Source: Ceratodon purpureus (Eukaryota > Streptophyta > Bryopsida > Pseudoditrichales > Ditrichaceae). Taken from it: 64,000 nt of DNA. Of this stretch, positions 20,824 to 31,583 are shown one piece after another. A program made the translations under genes and the position numbers. Each line of letters opens with the position of its first letter. The stretch's first letter is position 1. The notes beneath the pieces are model-generated. The model saw only the letters and a program-made list of their open reading frames with translations, did no database searches and was not told the DNA's origin. Location: the NCBI GenBank assembly GCA_014871385.1, contig CM026423.1, forward strand, positions 19,767,690 to 19,831,689, read 5' to 3'.

Positions 20824-23625
20824 ATGAGGAGACTCAGCTTCCTAAGTTTCCAAGTCCTGCTCCTCCTCCTGACCTACTTGAGTGCTGACAATTGCCGCGA
20901 GACATGCACGTCCGCTCGGCCGTTGAACGCTAACTCAGTTGATTCTGTGCTGGATGGAGCGGTGAGAACTACCACTCTTTCGACGAGTCAGGAGAGCATC
21001 TTCGAACCTATCGTCGAAGTGGAAGTAAGTCCCTGATTCTTTGTTTTTGTACTTAACGTCATTCGTGTAATCTCTAAGGCCATCGTCGGACACTATTTGT
21101 GCTGAACTATGCGTTATCCGTATTTTGCAGACAGTGGAAAGTTGTGCCAACAATTACAAAAACTTCAAGAGTCGGCCTCACAGTGTTTCCATCACTGAGT
21201 TTGGTGCAGTTGGCGATGGCAAGACTTTAAACACACATGCATTTGAAAATGCTATGTTCTATCTCCGCACTTATGCGGACAAGGGTGGCGTGCAGTTGTA
21301 CATTCCAGCTGGAAGATGGCTAACTGGCAGTATCAAATTGATCAGTCATCTGACGCTATTCTTGGAGAATGAGGCTACCATTCTCGGATCTCAGGTACGG
21401 CCTTGGAATCTCTAATTGTGCTGTGGCTATGCTGTGACTTCATTGTGTCTATTAAAAGGAATACTCAGCTTTTGACCGATGAGAATGGTGTGCCCGTAAT
21501 GCTCATGATGCAAAGGCTCTGAGCTCATCTGTTATGCTATGCTAAACTGGTTATGCTACGCTAAATAGGTTTCTGATTTAGACCGCTCTTAAACGTGGTA
21601 TTTACTTGTTTTGAGTCACAGATTTTTCATGGGCATGAACCAGAATCTGGGTTTTCTCATTGGGACTTACCTTTTTAGGTTTTTGTGCTCATCCTCAGGA
21701 TTTGAAGGATTATCCAATTATTCCTGGGTTGCCATCTTATGGTCGAGGCCGGGAGCTTCCTGGACCAAGACATAGTAGCCTTATTAACAGCGAAGGCCTT
21801 GAAGATGTCGTCATCACAGGTAATAATTTACTCACCATATGTAATTTAAGCTTCTGCAATTCAGATTTGTACGGATGAAAGTATATGGGGATGTGGAGAT
21901 AACCATATAGTCTTAGAAGCACATGAACTTCATGCTGTTGCTCTGAAGTAGTGCGACATGTGAAGGCCTTCCTTCATGACAATCAACAAATCTTCACATC
22001 TATGTTGATAATGGCATTTTGGCAGGTGATAATGGGACAATTGATGGACAGGGTGCGGTATGGTGGAGCGCTTTCTACAATAAAACATTGGATTACACTC
22101 GGGGTCACCTTGTGGAGCTTATCGATTCCAAGGACATCTTAATTTCGAATCTCACTTTTCGGGACTCACCTTTCTGGACAATACATCCCGTCTACTGCAG
22201 GTACGCTAGAATTGGTATTCCTGATTCTTTCTTTGTCATAGCTATCGAAACTATATTGAGCACTGAAGGACATCACATGTTCCGCAGGCCTGAATCTCTT
22301 TTATCCAAGATCCCGATATCTCGTTGTAGTAAGAAGTTAGCGACGGACTACGATATTACTCTTTAACATAGCTTTTGCCACTTTTCTCTTATGAAACGTT
22401 GTATACACACTGAGATTCTGTTACCGCTGGATGTCTTCAGGAATGTGGTGGTGAAAGACATGACTATATTGGCTCCTCTTGATTCACCAAATACAGACGG
22501 CATCAACCCAGGTACCTAGCCGAGTATACTAGAATCAGAGGCATATCTTGTTTCGATCTGGATAATGTTTGTACACTGAACGTGACCAGTCTGTGAGTCT
22601 TGGATAGTGTGGCTATCTTTCTAAGCTTGCCTGCTATTGCTCGACTGTAACAATCCAGCACTAGATTTGTCGGTGAACGTCCTGTAGCATTTCCAGAAGT
22701 ATGCTGTGTTGTTTTGAACTAAAATCATGGAGTTCTTTTTCGCAGATTCAAGCCAATATGTCTGCATTGAAGACTGCTACATTAGTGTTGGTGATGATGC
22801 TATTGCCATTAAGAGTGGCTGGGATGAGTATGGTACCTCGTATGGTATGCCAAGCAAACACATTGACGTTCGACGCATAATTGTGCATTCAATGACTAGT
22901 GCTGGGATTGCTTTCGGCAGTGAGATGTCTGGAGGCATATCAGATGTCAAGGTGAGCATACTCGGCTGTGAATGGCCAAACTGAATTGCTGCAAGTTTTT
23001 ATGTCCAGATACCTATCCAAGAATATGGTAGTGGATTGTCGAGATCGTCGGCGCAATGAACTCCTCTTCTCTATGTTAATTTCCATTTTAGACTTCTTTA
23101 GAGTCGTGTATGATCATCATTCCTGCTCACAAAGTCTCCCCCCAATTACGTTCTGGTAAACAGAGTGGGCTCCGAGATTACAATTTGGACTAAAGCTAAG
23201 TTCTTTTGCAGGTCGATCACATGATAGTTTACGGTGCGAGATGGGGCATACGTTTCAAAACCGGAATGGGCCGTGGAGGCTATATAAGGAACATCACAGT
23301 GAATAATGTGGATATGCGATCCGTCAGAACTGCAATTGCTTTCACAGGCAACTATGGAGAGCATCCAGATGAAAATTGGAATCGGACTGACTTCCCCGTG
23401 ATCGAAAATATTTTAATTGAGAATGTCGTGGGTGAAAATATCACTCAAGCAGGCCTCTTTCTTGGCCTCCCCGAATCCCCTTTCCACAACATTCACCTGG
23501 CCAACATAGCGCTTGATGTCAAATCGGAATCGGAAGACTGGAACTGCTCATCTGTTGCTGGGACGTACTTCTTCGTTTGGCCCCAGCCGTGTCCAGACTT
23601 TACTAAGGAGGAGCTTATGACCTAA
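20824..23625 (+). CDS. GH28 polygalacturonase-like protein, secreted, 7 exons
   Basis: GH28 enzymes hydrolyse galacturonan in the cell wall. Exons are 20824-21024, 21131-21394, 21699-21819, 22026-22200, 22441-22511, 22746-22951 and 23212-23625. All are GT/AG with matching phases, giving 483 residues. The N-terminus is a signal peptide (RRLSFLSFQVLLLLLTYLSA). The fold starts with SITEFGAVGDGKTLNT. Catalytic blocks follow: DGQGAVWW, then NTDGINPDSS (split by the exon 5/6 junction), then GDDAIAIKSGWDEYG, and IRFKTGMGRGG. The classical GHG block is replaced by GIAFGSEMSGG, so its histidine is absent, as in a known plant subgroup. Several N-glycosylation sites (NITV, NKTL, NRTD) fit secretion. Catalytic activity is therefore likely but not certain. 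Confidence 0.95.
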
Positions 23626-25060
23626 TACCCTTACATTCTCCAATTTCTAGAGTGTGGGTATGGAAAGGTTGTTGAGGTGAATAGGCGATTAGGTATTAGT
23701 GGGTTCAAATTAGCCGCAATAAGTTCCCTCTGGAATAGTTGAAGGTTTGTATCAATTTATTGCCTAGGTTATACATTTCGTAGGACAAACAAACGTATGG
23801 TCTCGCAGATGCATATCCATGTCATAATGTGTAGTATATAGGGCTTGTGGGTTTGATGGAACTCTTGGTATTGATGAGTTGTTGCTTTGCTGTATTTAGT
23901 GAAGCTATAGGCTGAGTTATTTTTTTGACGGATATCCTGTAATATAATGATTCCAACACAGGTTCCATCTGGACTTTGCCCAAGCTACATCTCTTCTTCC
24001 CTCTGTCTCAAATTATCTCAAGGAAACTGATGAACCGTGTTCTCGTTATATGCATCAATCTAAACTGTGGACATTCTAATTAAAAAGTTGTGCTGGCAAC
24101 TCTGATAACAGAGCGGTGCAAAACTCCGATTCCGTTACGGTTAAACTCTTTCTTCTCATTCCAGCTTCGGTCACTCACTTACTCCATGTCAGTGTCATCA
24201 CTCCTTGCCACCCACTTTTCAACCAGCTGCATGTTCATCTTGCATGCTCTAGAGTCTAGAACTTCTTTGACGCAGCTCCTCACCCACCTTGTGAGCTTCA
24301 TCGAAATTGAAGTATGTCTTTATCACGCTAACCACACAACCACTTCTAACCCAATTTTGTAATACATCTCACAGGATTTGTGCAGCCAAACCAGATGAAA
24401 CGCACAACATCCCCAACGGTGTCAGCTGCAACACGGATACACACAGTTCCAACTCTGTCAGGGATACTTTAATCATCTTCTATCTCTCCAACACGCACAC
24501 AACTGCAGACCCCCATAAACAATCCCCAACTGGAACAGTTTGCATCGACAGGAACAAATTGATTAGGAAAGCTATCCATGGGAAACCATGAGATTTGCCA
24601 TGCTGCATTTTAGCCAAAACTTGGAAACCATCTAAGGTTGTGCACAAGCACTGATGAGAAGAAACTTGAACATTCCAGAAGGTTTGGGACGTTTCTTCCT
24701 ACAACAGACGTTGCTTCCGATGGATTGCGAAGCTTGCGAGGCAAGGAGAATCCCAACTCCAGGTGGCCATAAAGTACCTCCACCTCGCAACTGCGATAGG
24801 AGCAGATTGCACACCATCGTGGTCACCTGAACGCCTTCCGATCAACCATCCAACGGACAACAGCCATCTTCTCCACTTTGCAGACTACTCATAAGATAGG
24901 AGACACCACTTCAGAGTTTCATTTGCACTTCTCACTGTTTGGTCATATTATTGTTTCAAAGCGGAATTTTGGGATTTGAAGAAAGGATATCTAAGTGTTG
25001 ACGGGATTTGAGCGTTTGTTGGAGGTGATTTGGTTGTGTTGGAGGTGATTTGATTGTGTT
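23626..25060. other. Spacer between GH28 and SOUL1 genes
   Basis: The GH28 3' untranslated region probably covers 23626 to about 23960. The rest shows only short frames without domains (24090-24362, 24307-24591). From about 24960 the strand becomes G/T-rich, as expected for the leader of the next gene. Confidence 0.5.
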
Positions 25061-25096
25061 GGAGCTTGTTTTGGAGCTGTGGAAGTATTTCGCAGG

Positions 25097-25679
25097 TGAG
25101 GTCATTTCAGTGGTTGTTGTCTTGGAGTTGTTGTGGACAGTTGTTTGTTAGGAGTGGGTGTGTAGTTGCTGCTAGCATATTGATTGTGGGTTGTGGATTT
25201 TATGGTTGTTTTTCAATTGGTGTACTTTTTTTGTTGGAGTAAATGTTGGGAGGCTTGGTTGCTTGGTTTGGTGTAAACCGCCTTGATTGGTTGAAGAGTG
25301 TTTTTTGTAGCTGGAATTGATGGGTAGGTGTTTTAGGTTTCCGGGTTTTAAGAGTTAGCTCATTTCAGCTAAGAAATGTCAGGGTCGTAACTTTGGGTCT
25401 TTAATTAGAGTTTATGTTCTGCTTTTCTGTGGCTGAGGATGGACTTTTTATTCTCGCATTTGTTTTTGCTGTTGTGTTGATGTAAGTTTTTGTTTGCTAG
25501 TTCTTCTTGTGAATACCTTTTTCTCATTTTCTTCCTGAATGGGAACGTGGAACCTGTGTGCCAAATTGAATCTTCGTTTCGCTTATCTTTTGAGGTTTTA
25601 TAATATTGTGTTGGGATTTTCTGATGAAACAATTCCTAATGACTGATTTGTGTTCTGTGAACTTTCTTTTGATGTGCAG
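25097..25679 (+). other. Probable 5' leader intron of the SOUL1 gene
   Basis: A strong donor CGCAG|GTGAGG at 25097 and an acceptor GATGTGCAG at 25679 bracket a T-rich segment directly before the coding exon. The intervening sequence has T/G-rich plant intron composition. Confidence 0.5.
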
Positions 25680-25719
25680 GGTTGGTAGTCAGGCAGCTGT
25701 AAACAAAGTTGGTGCAGCC

Positions 25720-26667
25720 ATGGGTATGATACTTGGAAAGATCACGGTGGAAACACCGAAGTACAAATCTTTGGAGAAGAAGGAAGACATCGAAATTAGG
25801 GAATATGATTCCGCTGTGGTTGCCGAGGTCACCTATGACCCCAAAACTATGAAGAGTGGTAGAGATGGTGGGTTCATGATACTGGCAGGTTACATAGGTG
25901 CTATTGGAACACCTTGCAATAAGAAAGGATCAGAGCCTGGAGAGAAGATCGCTATGACTGCGCCTGTCATTACTCAGGAGCATGGTAAGCTTGCCTTCAT
26001 TGTTCTCTTCTACTTCTGTGAAGTAATGATGCCACTCAATTAATTACAATCAATAAGCTCTGCTCTTCCCAGAGTACTAAGTACCAAGGAAGGGTTTATA
26101 TTAATTACTCTTAGGTCAGTCTTTTATCTTCCTTGAATAAAATTGGTCGGTGAGGAGGAATGATATTACATTTGCAGAAACTTCTGAAGAAATATCGACG
26201 TAAGAGACTGTTGATTGTGATCGGATCTGTTGTGTAACTGAATCGTTTGATGTACATCAATACTCGTTACTAATCCCCTGGTTGGTTTGATCATGTTTAC
26301 AGGTGGCGCTGAGAAAATTGCTATGACAGCTCCGGTCATCACCAAGGAAGAAGATGGCGGTGAGGCCAAGAACGGCATGGTAACCATGCAGTTTGTGTTA
26401 CCTTCGAATTACACGCTTGAGACAGCACCAACGCCCACAGACGACCGGGTGAAGCTTAAAGAGTTTCCGAACAAGACGTATGGAGTTATCACATTCAGTG
26501 GCACTGCCAACTCCAAGCTCGAAGAGCAGCAGCTGCAGAAGCTGAGATCATCCCTGGAGACTGATGGCTACAAGATTGTAGGACCACATTTACTGGCCCG
26601 ATACAACCCTCCTTGGACGCCATGGTTCTTGAAAACAAATGAGGTGATGATTCCTGTGGAGAAGTAA
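25720..26667 (+). CDS. SOUL-family heme-binding protein (SOUL1/cytosolic HBP type), 2 exons
   Basis: SOUL/HBP proteins bind heme and porphyrins. This one lacks a transit peptide and resembles the cytosolic plant SOUL1. Coding exons are 25720-25984 and 26303-26667 (209 residues). I chose the ATG at 25720 because of its GCAGCCATGG context and the family start MGMILGKITVETPKY; the frame is open to the upstream acceptor but without family similarity. Key blocks are IEIREYDSAVVAEVTYD, GGFMILAGYIG, VTMQFVLPSNYTLE, RVKLKEFPNKTYGVITFSG and the terminal ARYNPPWTPWFLKTNEVMIP. The EKIAMTAPVIT block occurs twice, once at the end of exon 1 and once at the start of exon 2, matching the repeated block known from the Arabidopsis homologue. 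Confidence 0.94.
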
Positions 26668-27105
26668 ATTTAATCAGCCCAGTTATCGTCCCTAGACCAT
26701 GGGACTGCTGTGAATGCTCCAGACATTGTTTATATCAACATAGCATAGAGAGTACACATAATACAGTATGTAACAGAGAATGAGTATAATGTAATAGCTG
26801 TACAAAGCCTGTTTTCCATATTACTACCGGTGAATACGACACTTGCAAGTATTGTCGCCTATTTCGTAGTTAGTTCTAGACTCTCTTGGGTCCTCTGATT
26901 TACAGTTCAGAGGTTGTGCTTGGCTCAGGTGACTCCTCTGAAAATACGAATCCTGATTTTTTTTGATGAAGAACGATGCAGTTAACTATTTCCTTCTCGT
27001 TACGCAACATCGTGGTTTCAATTGTAAAATCACATCAACAACGCTTTTGCTGAATTAAAAACGACTGAAGTGTGCATTCCACAGCATCAGGAAAAAATTA
27101 AACAC
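26668..27105. other. 3' flank of the SOUL1 gene
   Basis: Probably holds the 3' untranslated region (to about 26830). No further gene or repeat is seen up to the MITE at 27106. Confidence 0.5.
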
Positions 27106-27421
27106 TAAGGTAGTGGCCCCGAAAACCAATCAGTACCAAAAACCAATCAGTAGGGGCAATCACCTGAAAGTTAGATTCTAGCTTCCAACTCCAAAATTTA
27201 ATGTACAAGGGAGCTAGATATTAGGGGTGATTGGTTTTGGGAACGCCTACGATTTTACATTCAAAATTTCATAACTAATTCAAAAAGAGTTCAAAAATTA
27301 TGATTCCATCATCACCAGCCTCCCACAAACTTTGCAAATGCCTCGAAAAATATACACTTCACCACTCCACAATATACTTGCCAAATCTGAAATTTGATTG
27401 GTTTTCAGTACCACTACCTTA
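27106..27421. mobile_element. MITE with about 28-bp inverted termini
   Basis: The left end TAAGGTAGTGG...GAAAACCAATCA is matched by the inverted right end TGATTGGTTTTC...CCACTACCTTA (27394-27421). The 316-bp interior also carries additional copies of ACCAATCAG and of GATTGGTTTTGGG near 27139 and 27232, so the ends are internally repeated. No transposase is present. The superfamily is unresolved because I see no clear target duplication. Confidence 0.65.
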
Positions 27422-27740
27422 AGTCAAGTGAAAACTTCCGCTCAGAGCATCTAACACCAGGGTCAGAACAATCTAAGAAAACAGTATTTACGGCTTCATC
27501 CTCAACCGAAAACACTACACCGGTCCGATCCTATATTCTACACGGCCTAAAATGTCCTTTAAAGAATATACATTACTGTCAACATTTCTTAAGTTCAAGA
27601 TTCATAAACCACCTCACATGAAAGCCCTCCTTCAAAGGAACCCTACATCAAGAAACCTTCAGTACAGGAGCATAAGGTGGAAGATGTCTGCATCTGACCA
27701 CAAGCTCCACATCAAAAAACTACCAGATCAGCTCGGCAGA

Positions 27741-27961
27741 TCAATGTGTGATATTTCTTGAATGATAAGAATATTGAACTTTGCATGTCGTCGACCCAGA
27801 GCTAGAGTTATGACCAGAATACAGATGAAAGTCGATGTAACAATATTGCTAGGCCGGACTGATGAGGCACCATAATGCGTGCGGAGGGGATTGATGCAGT
27901 CTAGAATAATATTAAAAGGAACTTAGGTGTGGAGTTGCCACGCCCCACCCGACGTTGCTAT
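27741..27961 (+). repeat. Inverted repeat, left arm, of the F-box unit
   Basis: This 221-bp segment (from TCAATGTGTG to GACGTTGCTA) is the reverse complement, at roughly 93-95 percent identity, of 31360-31583. The longest shared stretch runs without a mismatch from the region of GATGTAACAATATTGCTAGG through TTAGGTGTGGAGTTGCCAC. The two arms face each other across 3.4 kb containing the F-box gene. Confidence 0.88.
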
Positions 27962-28647
27962 CTCCATGAGTGAAGGGCGACACTGTATGAGTGAGGAACA
28001 ACAACTTCTCTTGTGGTGTATACTGATCGTAACAGTGCAACAGTGTTTACCGGAGCCCTAACAATTAGGGTTTAACCTGAAATTAGTAGTTGATAACGCC
28101 CACTAAACTGCCGTTAATCCCGATAATTAGCTAGAAAAGCTCGCTCTCTGTGTGATAATTACGATGAGTACCAACTTATACATTTGAGTGTTCTCTTTCC
28201 TCGTGTCTATCATGCATGTATGTATGTAGTTTGCATCATCCTGTGTGTGTATGCTTTGTCTTAAAGCCTTTGATCAACCTGTTGGCAACCAATCCAAGCA
28301 ATCAATGAAACCACCATCTTGAGAAATTTACTAGCCAAGTTGCAACTTTTCCTCAGAGGGAATTAGGATAGAGATAGATATGGTTTGATACAGTTGATCT
28401 GGTATTGCAAGCTCCATGGCTCACGTAATTTGTTTATCAGATTCCTCGTCAGCTGATGATTCAGAGCCGAGTCGTCAAACAATTAGAGCCTGTCAAAGCT
28501 CAGCTTGTTCATCTGCATCTTTGGGCTGTGTTGCCGATTTGGTGTTCTGGTACCTCCCGGTGCGCACTCATTAGGAGCAGTTTGGGGTCTCCAACGGGCC
28601 TTTTCCATGCTTTCCGTGCCAAAGTTTTGGGCATGCCCGTGCACTTT

Positions 28648-28715
28648 ACCTGCTGGCACCAACTGTGCCAGCAGGTCGCCAAATGCTGCCAGCAGTGACA
28701 GCAGTTGGCATTTGG
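28648..28715. other. Two adjacent strong hairpins
   Basis: ACCTGCTGGCAC and GTGCCAGCAGGT form a perfect 12-bp stem with a 5-nt loop (28648-28676). Directly after it, CCAAATGC and GCATTTGG (28679-28715) can pair around a loop that itself contains CTGCCAGCAG. The function is unknown. Confidence 0.6.
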
Positions 28716-28737
28716 GGGGTCCAGCCAATCGCTTCCC

Positions 28738-28766
28738 TTCCCCACCCCACCCCACCCCACCCCCCC
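28738..28766 (+). repeat. CCCCA microsatellite
   Basis: Several CCCCA units in a row end in a C7 run. The complementary strand has at least four runs of four G and could form a G-quadruplex. It lies upstream of the F-box gene. Confidence 0.7.
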
Positions 28767-28845
28767 ATTGGACAATATAAGCAGTAATGACACTGTCACC
28801 GACCGTGTGCCCACTGCTATCACCCCATTGGACAGTACCGGATCC

Positions 28846-28957
28846 TGTTGTCAGCGGATCCTCCTGTCAGCGAATCCTGCTGTCAGCGAGGCGAATTTTG
28901 TTGTCAGCGGGCAGGATATCAACCAATGAGATTTCGAAGAAAAGTGTCAGCGGGCAG
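28846..28957 (+). repeat. Short direct repeats of TGTCAGCG
   Basis: Five copies of TGTCAGCG occur, the first three spaced about 17 bp apart as GTCAGCGRATCCTSCT-type units. They lie 60-170 bp upstream of the F-box reading frame, in the likely promoter or leader. Confidence 0.6.
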
Positions 28958-29016
28958 GAAGCTCACCTAATCCGGGCTGTCTTACAAGGCCCGTTGGAGA
29001 CCTGATTTTTCCCCTA

Positions 29017-30252
29017 ATGCTGGTTCGGTGCAAGGTCCTCAGCAAGGAATGGAGGGCGTGGTGTGAGAAGAACCTTGTGCAGATTGCGAAAGAGCGCAGG
29101 AAGGATGAGTCGAAGTTAGATTGGTACTTCCCGCTTGCATTTGAGCATCGTAAGCATGTAAGGCAACGTGGTGGTTTGCCTGGATCATGGACATGGAAAT
29201 GGTATGGCGTACATCAGGGGACGAAGGAGCAACACCCTCTTGTTGGGTTCGACTTCCTTCCTGGTTTTTCACTGTCACGCTCGGATTATGCTTTGCAGGC
29301 TGTCTCTGGTGGGCTTGTTGTGTTGGCCAAGCTTAACCTACGCAACAAAGATTTTGATTATATTGTGTGCAACCCCCTGAGCAAGAAGTGGAAAATGTTG
29401 CCAAGACATGCCGACTGCGTAGGCAGAAGGCTGGATACGCGAACGGTTTTGGTGTCGAAGGATCTGCCGAATGAGTACATGGTTATCAGACTTTCTTATT
29501 ACTGCATCGATGTGTACACCTCTTCCAATGAGCAGTGGGTGTGTGCGCCCTCTGATCGCATTCCTCTTGGATTTCATTACGTATCTAGTGTGTATTTGAA
29601 GGGCCATGTGTACATGCTGCACATGACGGAAGAAGTTCCACATTTAGGCACATTGCGATGGAGTTATAACTTGAGGATATACGACATAGAATCTGGGAGA
29701 TATGAACTTAAAACCTTCATCTCTAGCATCCTCGTTTCGCAAGATTACAGCGTGGAGAACAAGCCTTTTTTCAGTCGGGCTCGTGACCCCACCTTGGTTG
29801 TGTGTATGAATAATCTATATGCGGTTGGTGCGTCGTGTCGAGCTGGACTCAACCATGTCAAACCACGGAGAAGATATGAAAGATATGTTGCAAACTGTGA
29901 GTTTCACATCTTCTCGCTCATGGAGGAAGGAAGGCTTTTGGATGGAGGCATATGGAAGCATGTGGTTACTGTGCCTGTGGTGTTTCGTGGTGTCAAACAG
30001 GATGTTGTAAAGTTTTGGGAAGCGTGTAGAATGTTCAACTCTGTGGCAAGGTCCAACGTGATCTACCTGGCATGGTCTAGTAGGAGGCTGCGTGGTGATT
30101 GTTTGCCTGTGAATTATTTGGAGTATGATGTGGAGTCTGGTCTTCATACGACGTATGCAGTTGGAGCTCATCATCGACAGCAATTTCCCGAGCCATTTTC
30201 GGACCGTGGATGTAACATGGCATACAGTCCTTGTTTGGACTTAGAACCGTAG
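29017..30252 (+). CDS. F-box protein with kelch-like C-terminal domain, N-terminus truncated
   Basis: F-box proteins recruit substrates to SCF ubiquitin ligases through SKP1. The 411-residue single-exon frame begins MLVRCKVLSKEWRAWCEK, which is only the second half of an F-box. The usual LP..LL..I..RLP helix is missing, and the in-frame sequence back to the stop at 28927 does not restore it. The rest resembles F-box-associated beta-propeller domains: FDFLPGF, GGLVVL, DYIVCNPLSKKWKMLP, VYLKGHVYMLHMTEE, YDIESGRYELK, NNLYAVGA, NVIYLAWSSRR and a final YLEYDVESG. The frame is otherwise intact. The gene sits inside the 27741-31583 inverted-repeat unit. It may be a captured or 5'-truncated gene, or a first exon may have escaped me. 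Confidence 0.72.
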   Translation: MLVRCKVLSKEWRAWCEKNLVQIAKERRKDESKLDWYFPLAFEHRKHVRQRGGLPGSWTWKWYGVHQGTKEQHPLVGFDFLPGFSLSRSDYALQAVSGGLVVLAKLNLRNKDFDYIVCNPLSKKWKMLPRHADCVGRRLDTRTVLVSKDLPNEYMVIRLSYYCIDVYTSSNEQWVCAPSDRIPLGFHYVSSVYLKGHVYMLHMTEEVPHLGTLRWSYNLRIYDIESGRYELKTFISSILVSQDYSVENKPFFSRARDPTLVVCMNNLYAVGASCRAGLNHVKPRRRYERYVANCEFHIFSLMEEGRLLDGGIWKHVVTVPVVFRGVKQDVVKFWEACRMFNSVARSNVIYLAWSSRRLRGDCLPVNYLEYDVESGLHTTYAVGAHHRQQFPEPFSDRGCNMAYSPCLDLEP

Positions 30253-31359
30253 TGGCTAGACACCACGTTCTAGCATTGGAGTGAAAGCCTTCCTTCAGTT
30301 AAGATAGACAGTCTCATTTTTTTGAACCAGGTCTCCTTGGATACCTTGTGCAGTTACAAGAAAGCACCTTATAAAGGTGTTAATGTAAACTCGGCATTAT
30401 TTAAATGTAGTGTTTGGTTTGAAATTGATGAAATGGTTCAATCCTGCTCCAGTTTTATATTTGGAGCAAATAGTTTCAATGGACTGGAGCCATGATACTT
30501 CCACGCTTTCTCGAAAATTTATCTCGGCTGCTTCAAAAGCCAGGCAGGATACATTAGGCTGAGGTCATGATCTCCTTCCCACTCCATAATTCTAACTTTG
30601 TACTCACGCACCAAACGCTCTGACTTTCCTACTGTATTTGTTCATACTATTTCAATTGATGGATCATGCACGCAGCCAAATTCTCCTCTAACTTTCTCAC
30701 TTCGTCTTAACTGCCGGAGATGCCAAGTGGAAGAGGATACGGAATTTGTCTTGGGTGACCAGGAATTCCCAGCTGCAGATCAGACCAAGTCTTTTGTCAG
30801 CTGACATCGCGACATGCACGAATCCCATATGGCAGGATAACATGCCGAATGCTCAATACTGTAGACTAAATTCAAGCTAAGTTGTCTTTATTTTTGCAGG
30901 CTCACTCAAAACATTGTACTTGAACTTCCTCTGCGCTCTGTTTACTTCTAAATGCCGCCCTCCATTGCTTTTCACTGCGTTAGCGACATTGCAGCGTTGA
31001 ACCTCTGTCGTCCCAGCATTAAGTCCCAAAAGAACAACTCCATCGTCCTGCTCGGGGTCCTGCTTGTGAAGCAACCGGCGCTAGTAGTACCTGGCTTGGT
31101 GACAGCTCCACGGCCATCGCTCGAGCGCAACTTGGGTCATCACCACCGGCGTGGATTACATGAGTCCATCCACGGAGCCACAACAAAGAATTTCCTCCAG
31201 GAATTGAAGTAGTACTCTTCCCATGCACATGTTCAGTTCCACTCCTCGATCGGCACTTACACTAGTCGACACTGTACTTACAGACTGCAACCTGGGTGCC
31301 GCCTAAAGAATTTTGCTGCTTCGAATATATGTGCATGGCGGATCATATCTTCCACTCGG
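30253..31359. other. 3' flank of the F-box gene inside the inverted-repeat unit
   Basis: Short frames on both strands (30598-30804, 30952-31212, 31019-31228) have no recognisable domain. An acceptor-like TTTGCAG at about 30898 precedes a fairly GC-balanced stretch to 31210, which might be a non-coding exon. Confidence 0.4.
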
Positions 31360-31583
31360 TAGCAACGTCGGGTGGGGAGTGGCAACTCCACACCTAAGTT
31401 CCTTTTAATATTATTCTAGACTGCATCAATCCCCTCCGCACGCATTATGGTGCCTCATCAGTCCGGCCTAGCAATATTGTTACATCTTTCATCTGTATTC
31501 TAGTCATAACTCTAGCTCTGGGTCGACGTCGTGCAAAGTTCAATATTCTTATGATTCAAGGAATATCAGCTGGCACACATTGA
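31360..31583 (-). repeat. Inverted repeat, right arm, of the F-box unit
   Basis: Reverse complement of 27741-27961. It runs from AGCAACGTCGGGTGGGG to CACACATTGAA. Differences are scattered substitutions plus a 6-nt indel near the outer end and a 2-nt indel in GAAAG(TC)GATGT. The outer flanks show no obvious target-site duplication. Confidence 0.88.

Noticed and set aside
27858..27870. Box C-like CTGATGA in the inverted-repeat arms (snoRNA idea)
   Set aside because: No terminal stem or box D at the expected distance; probably coincidence.
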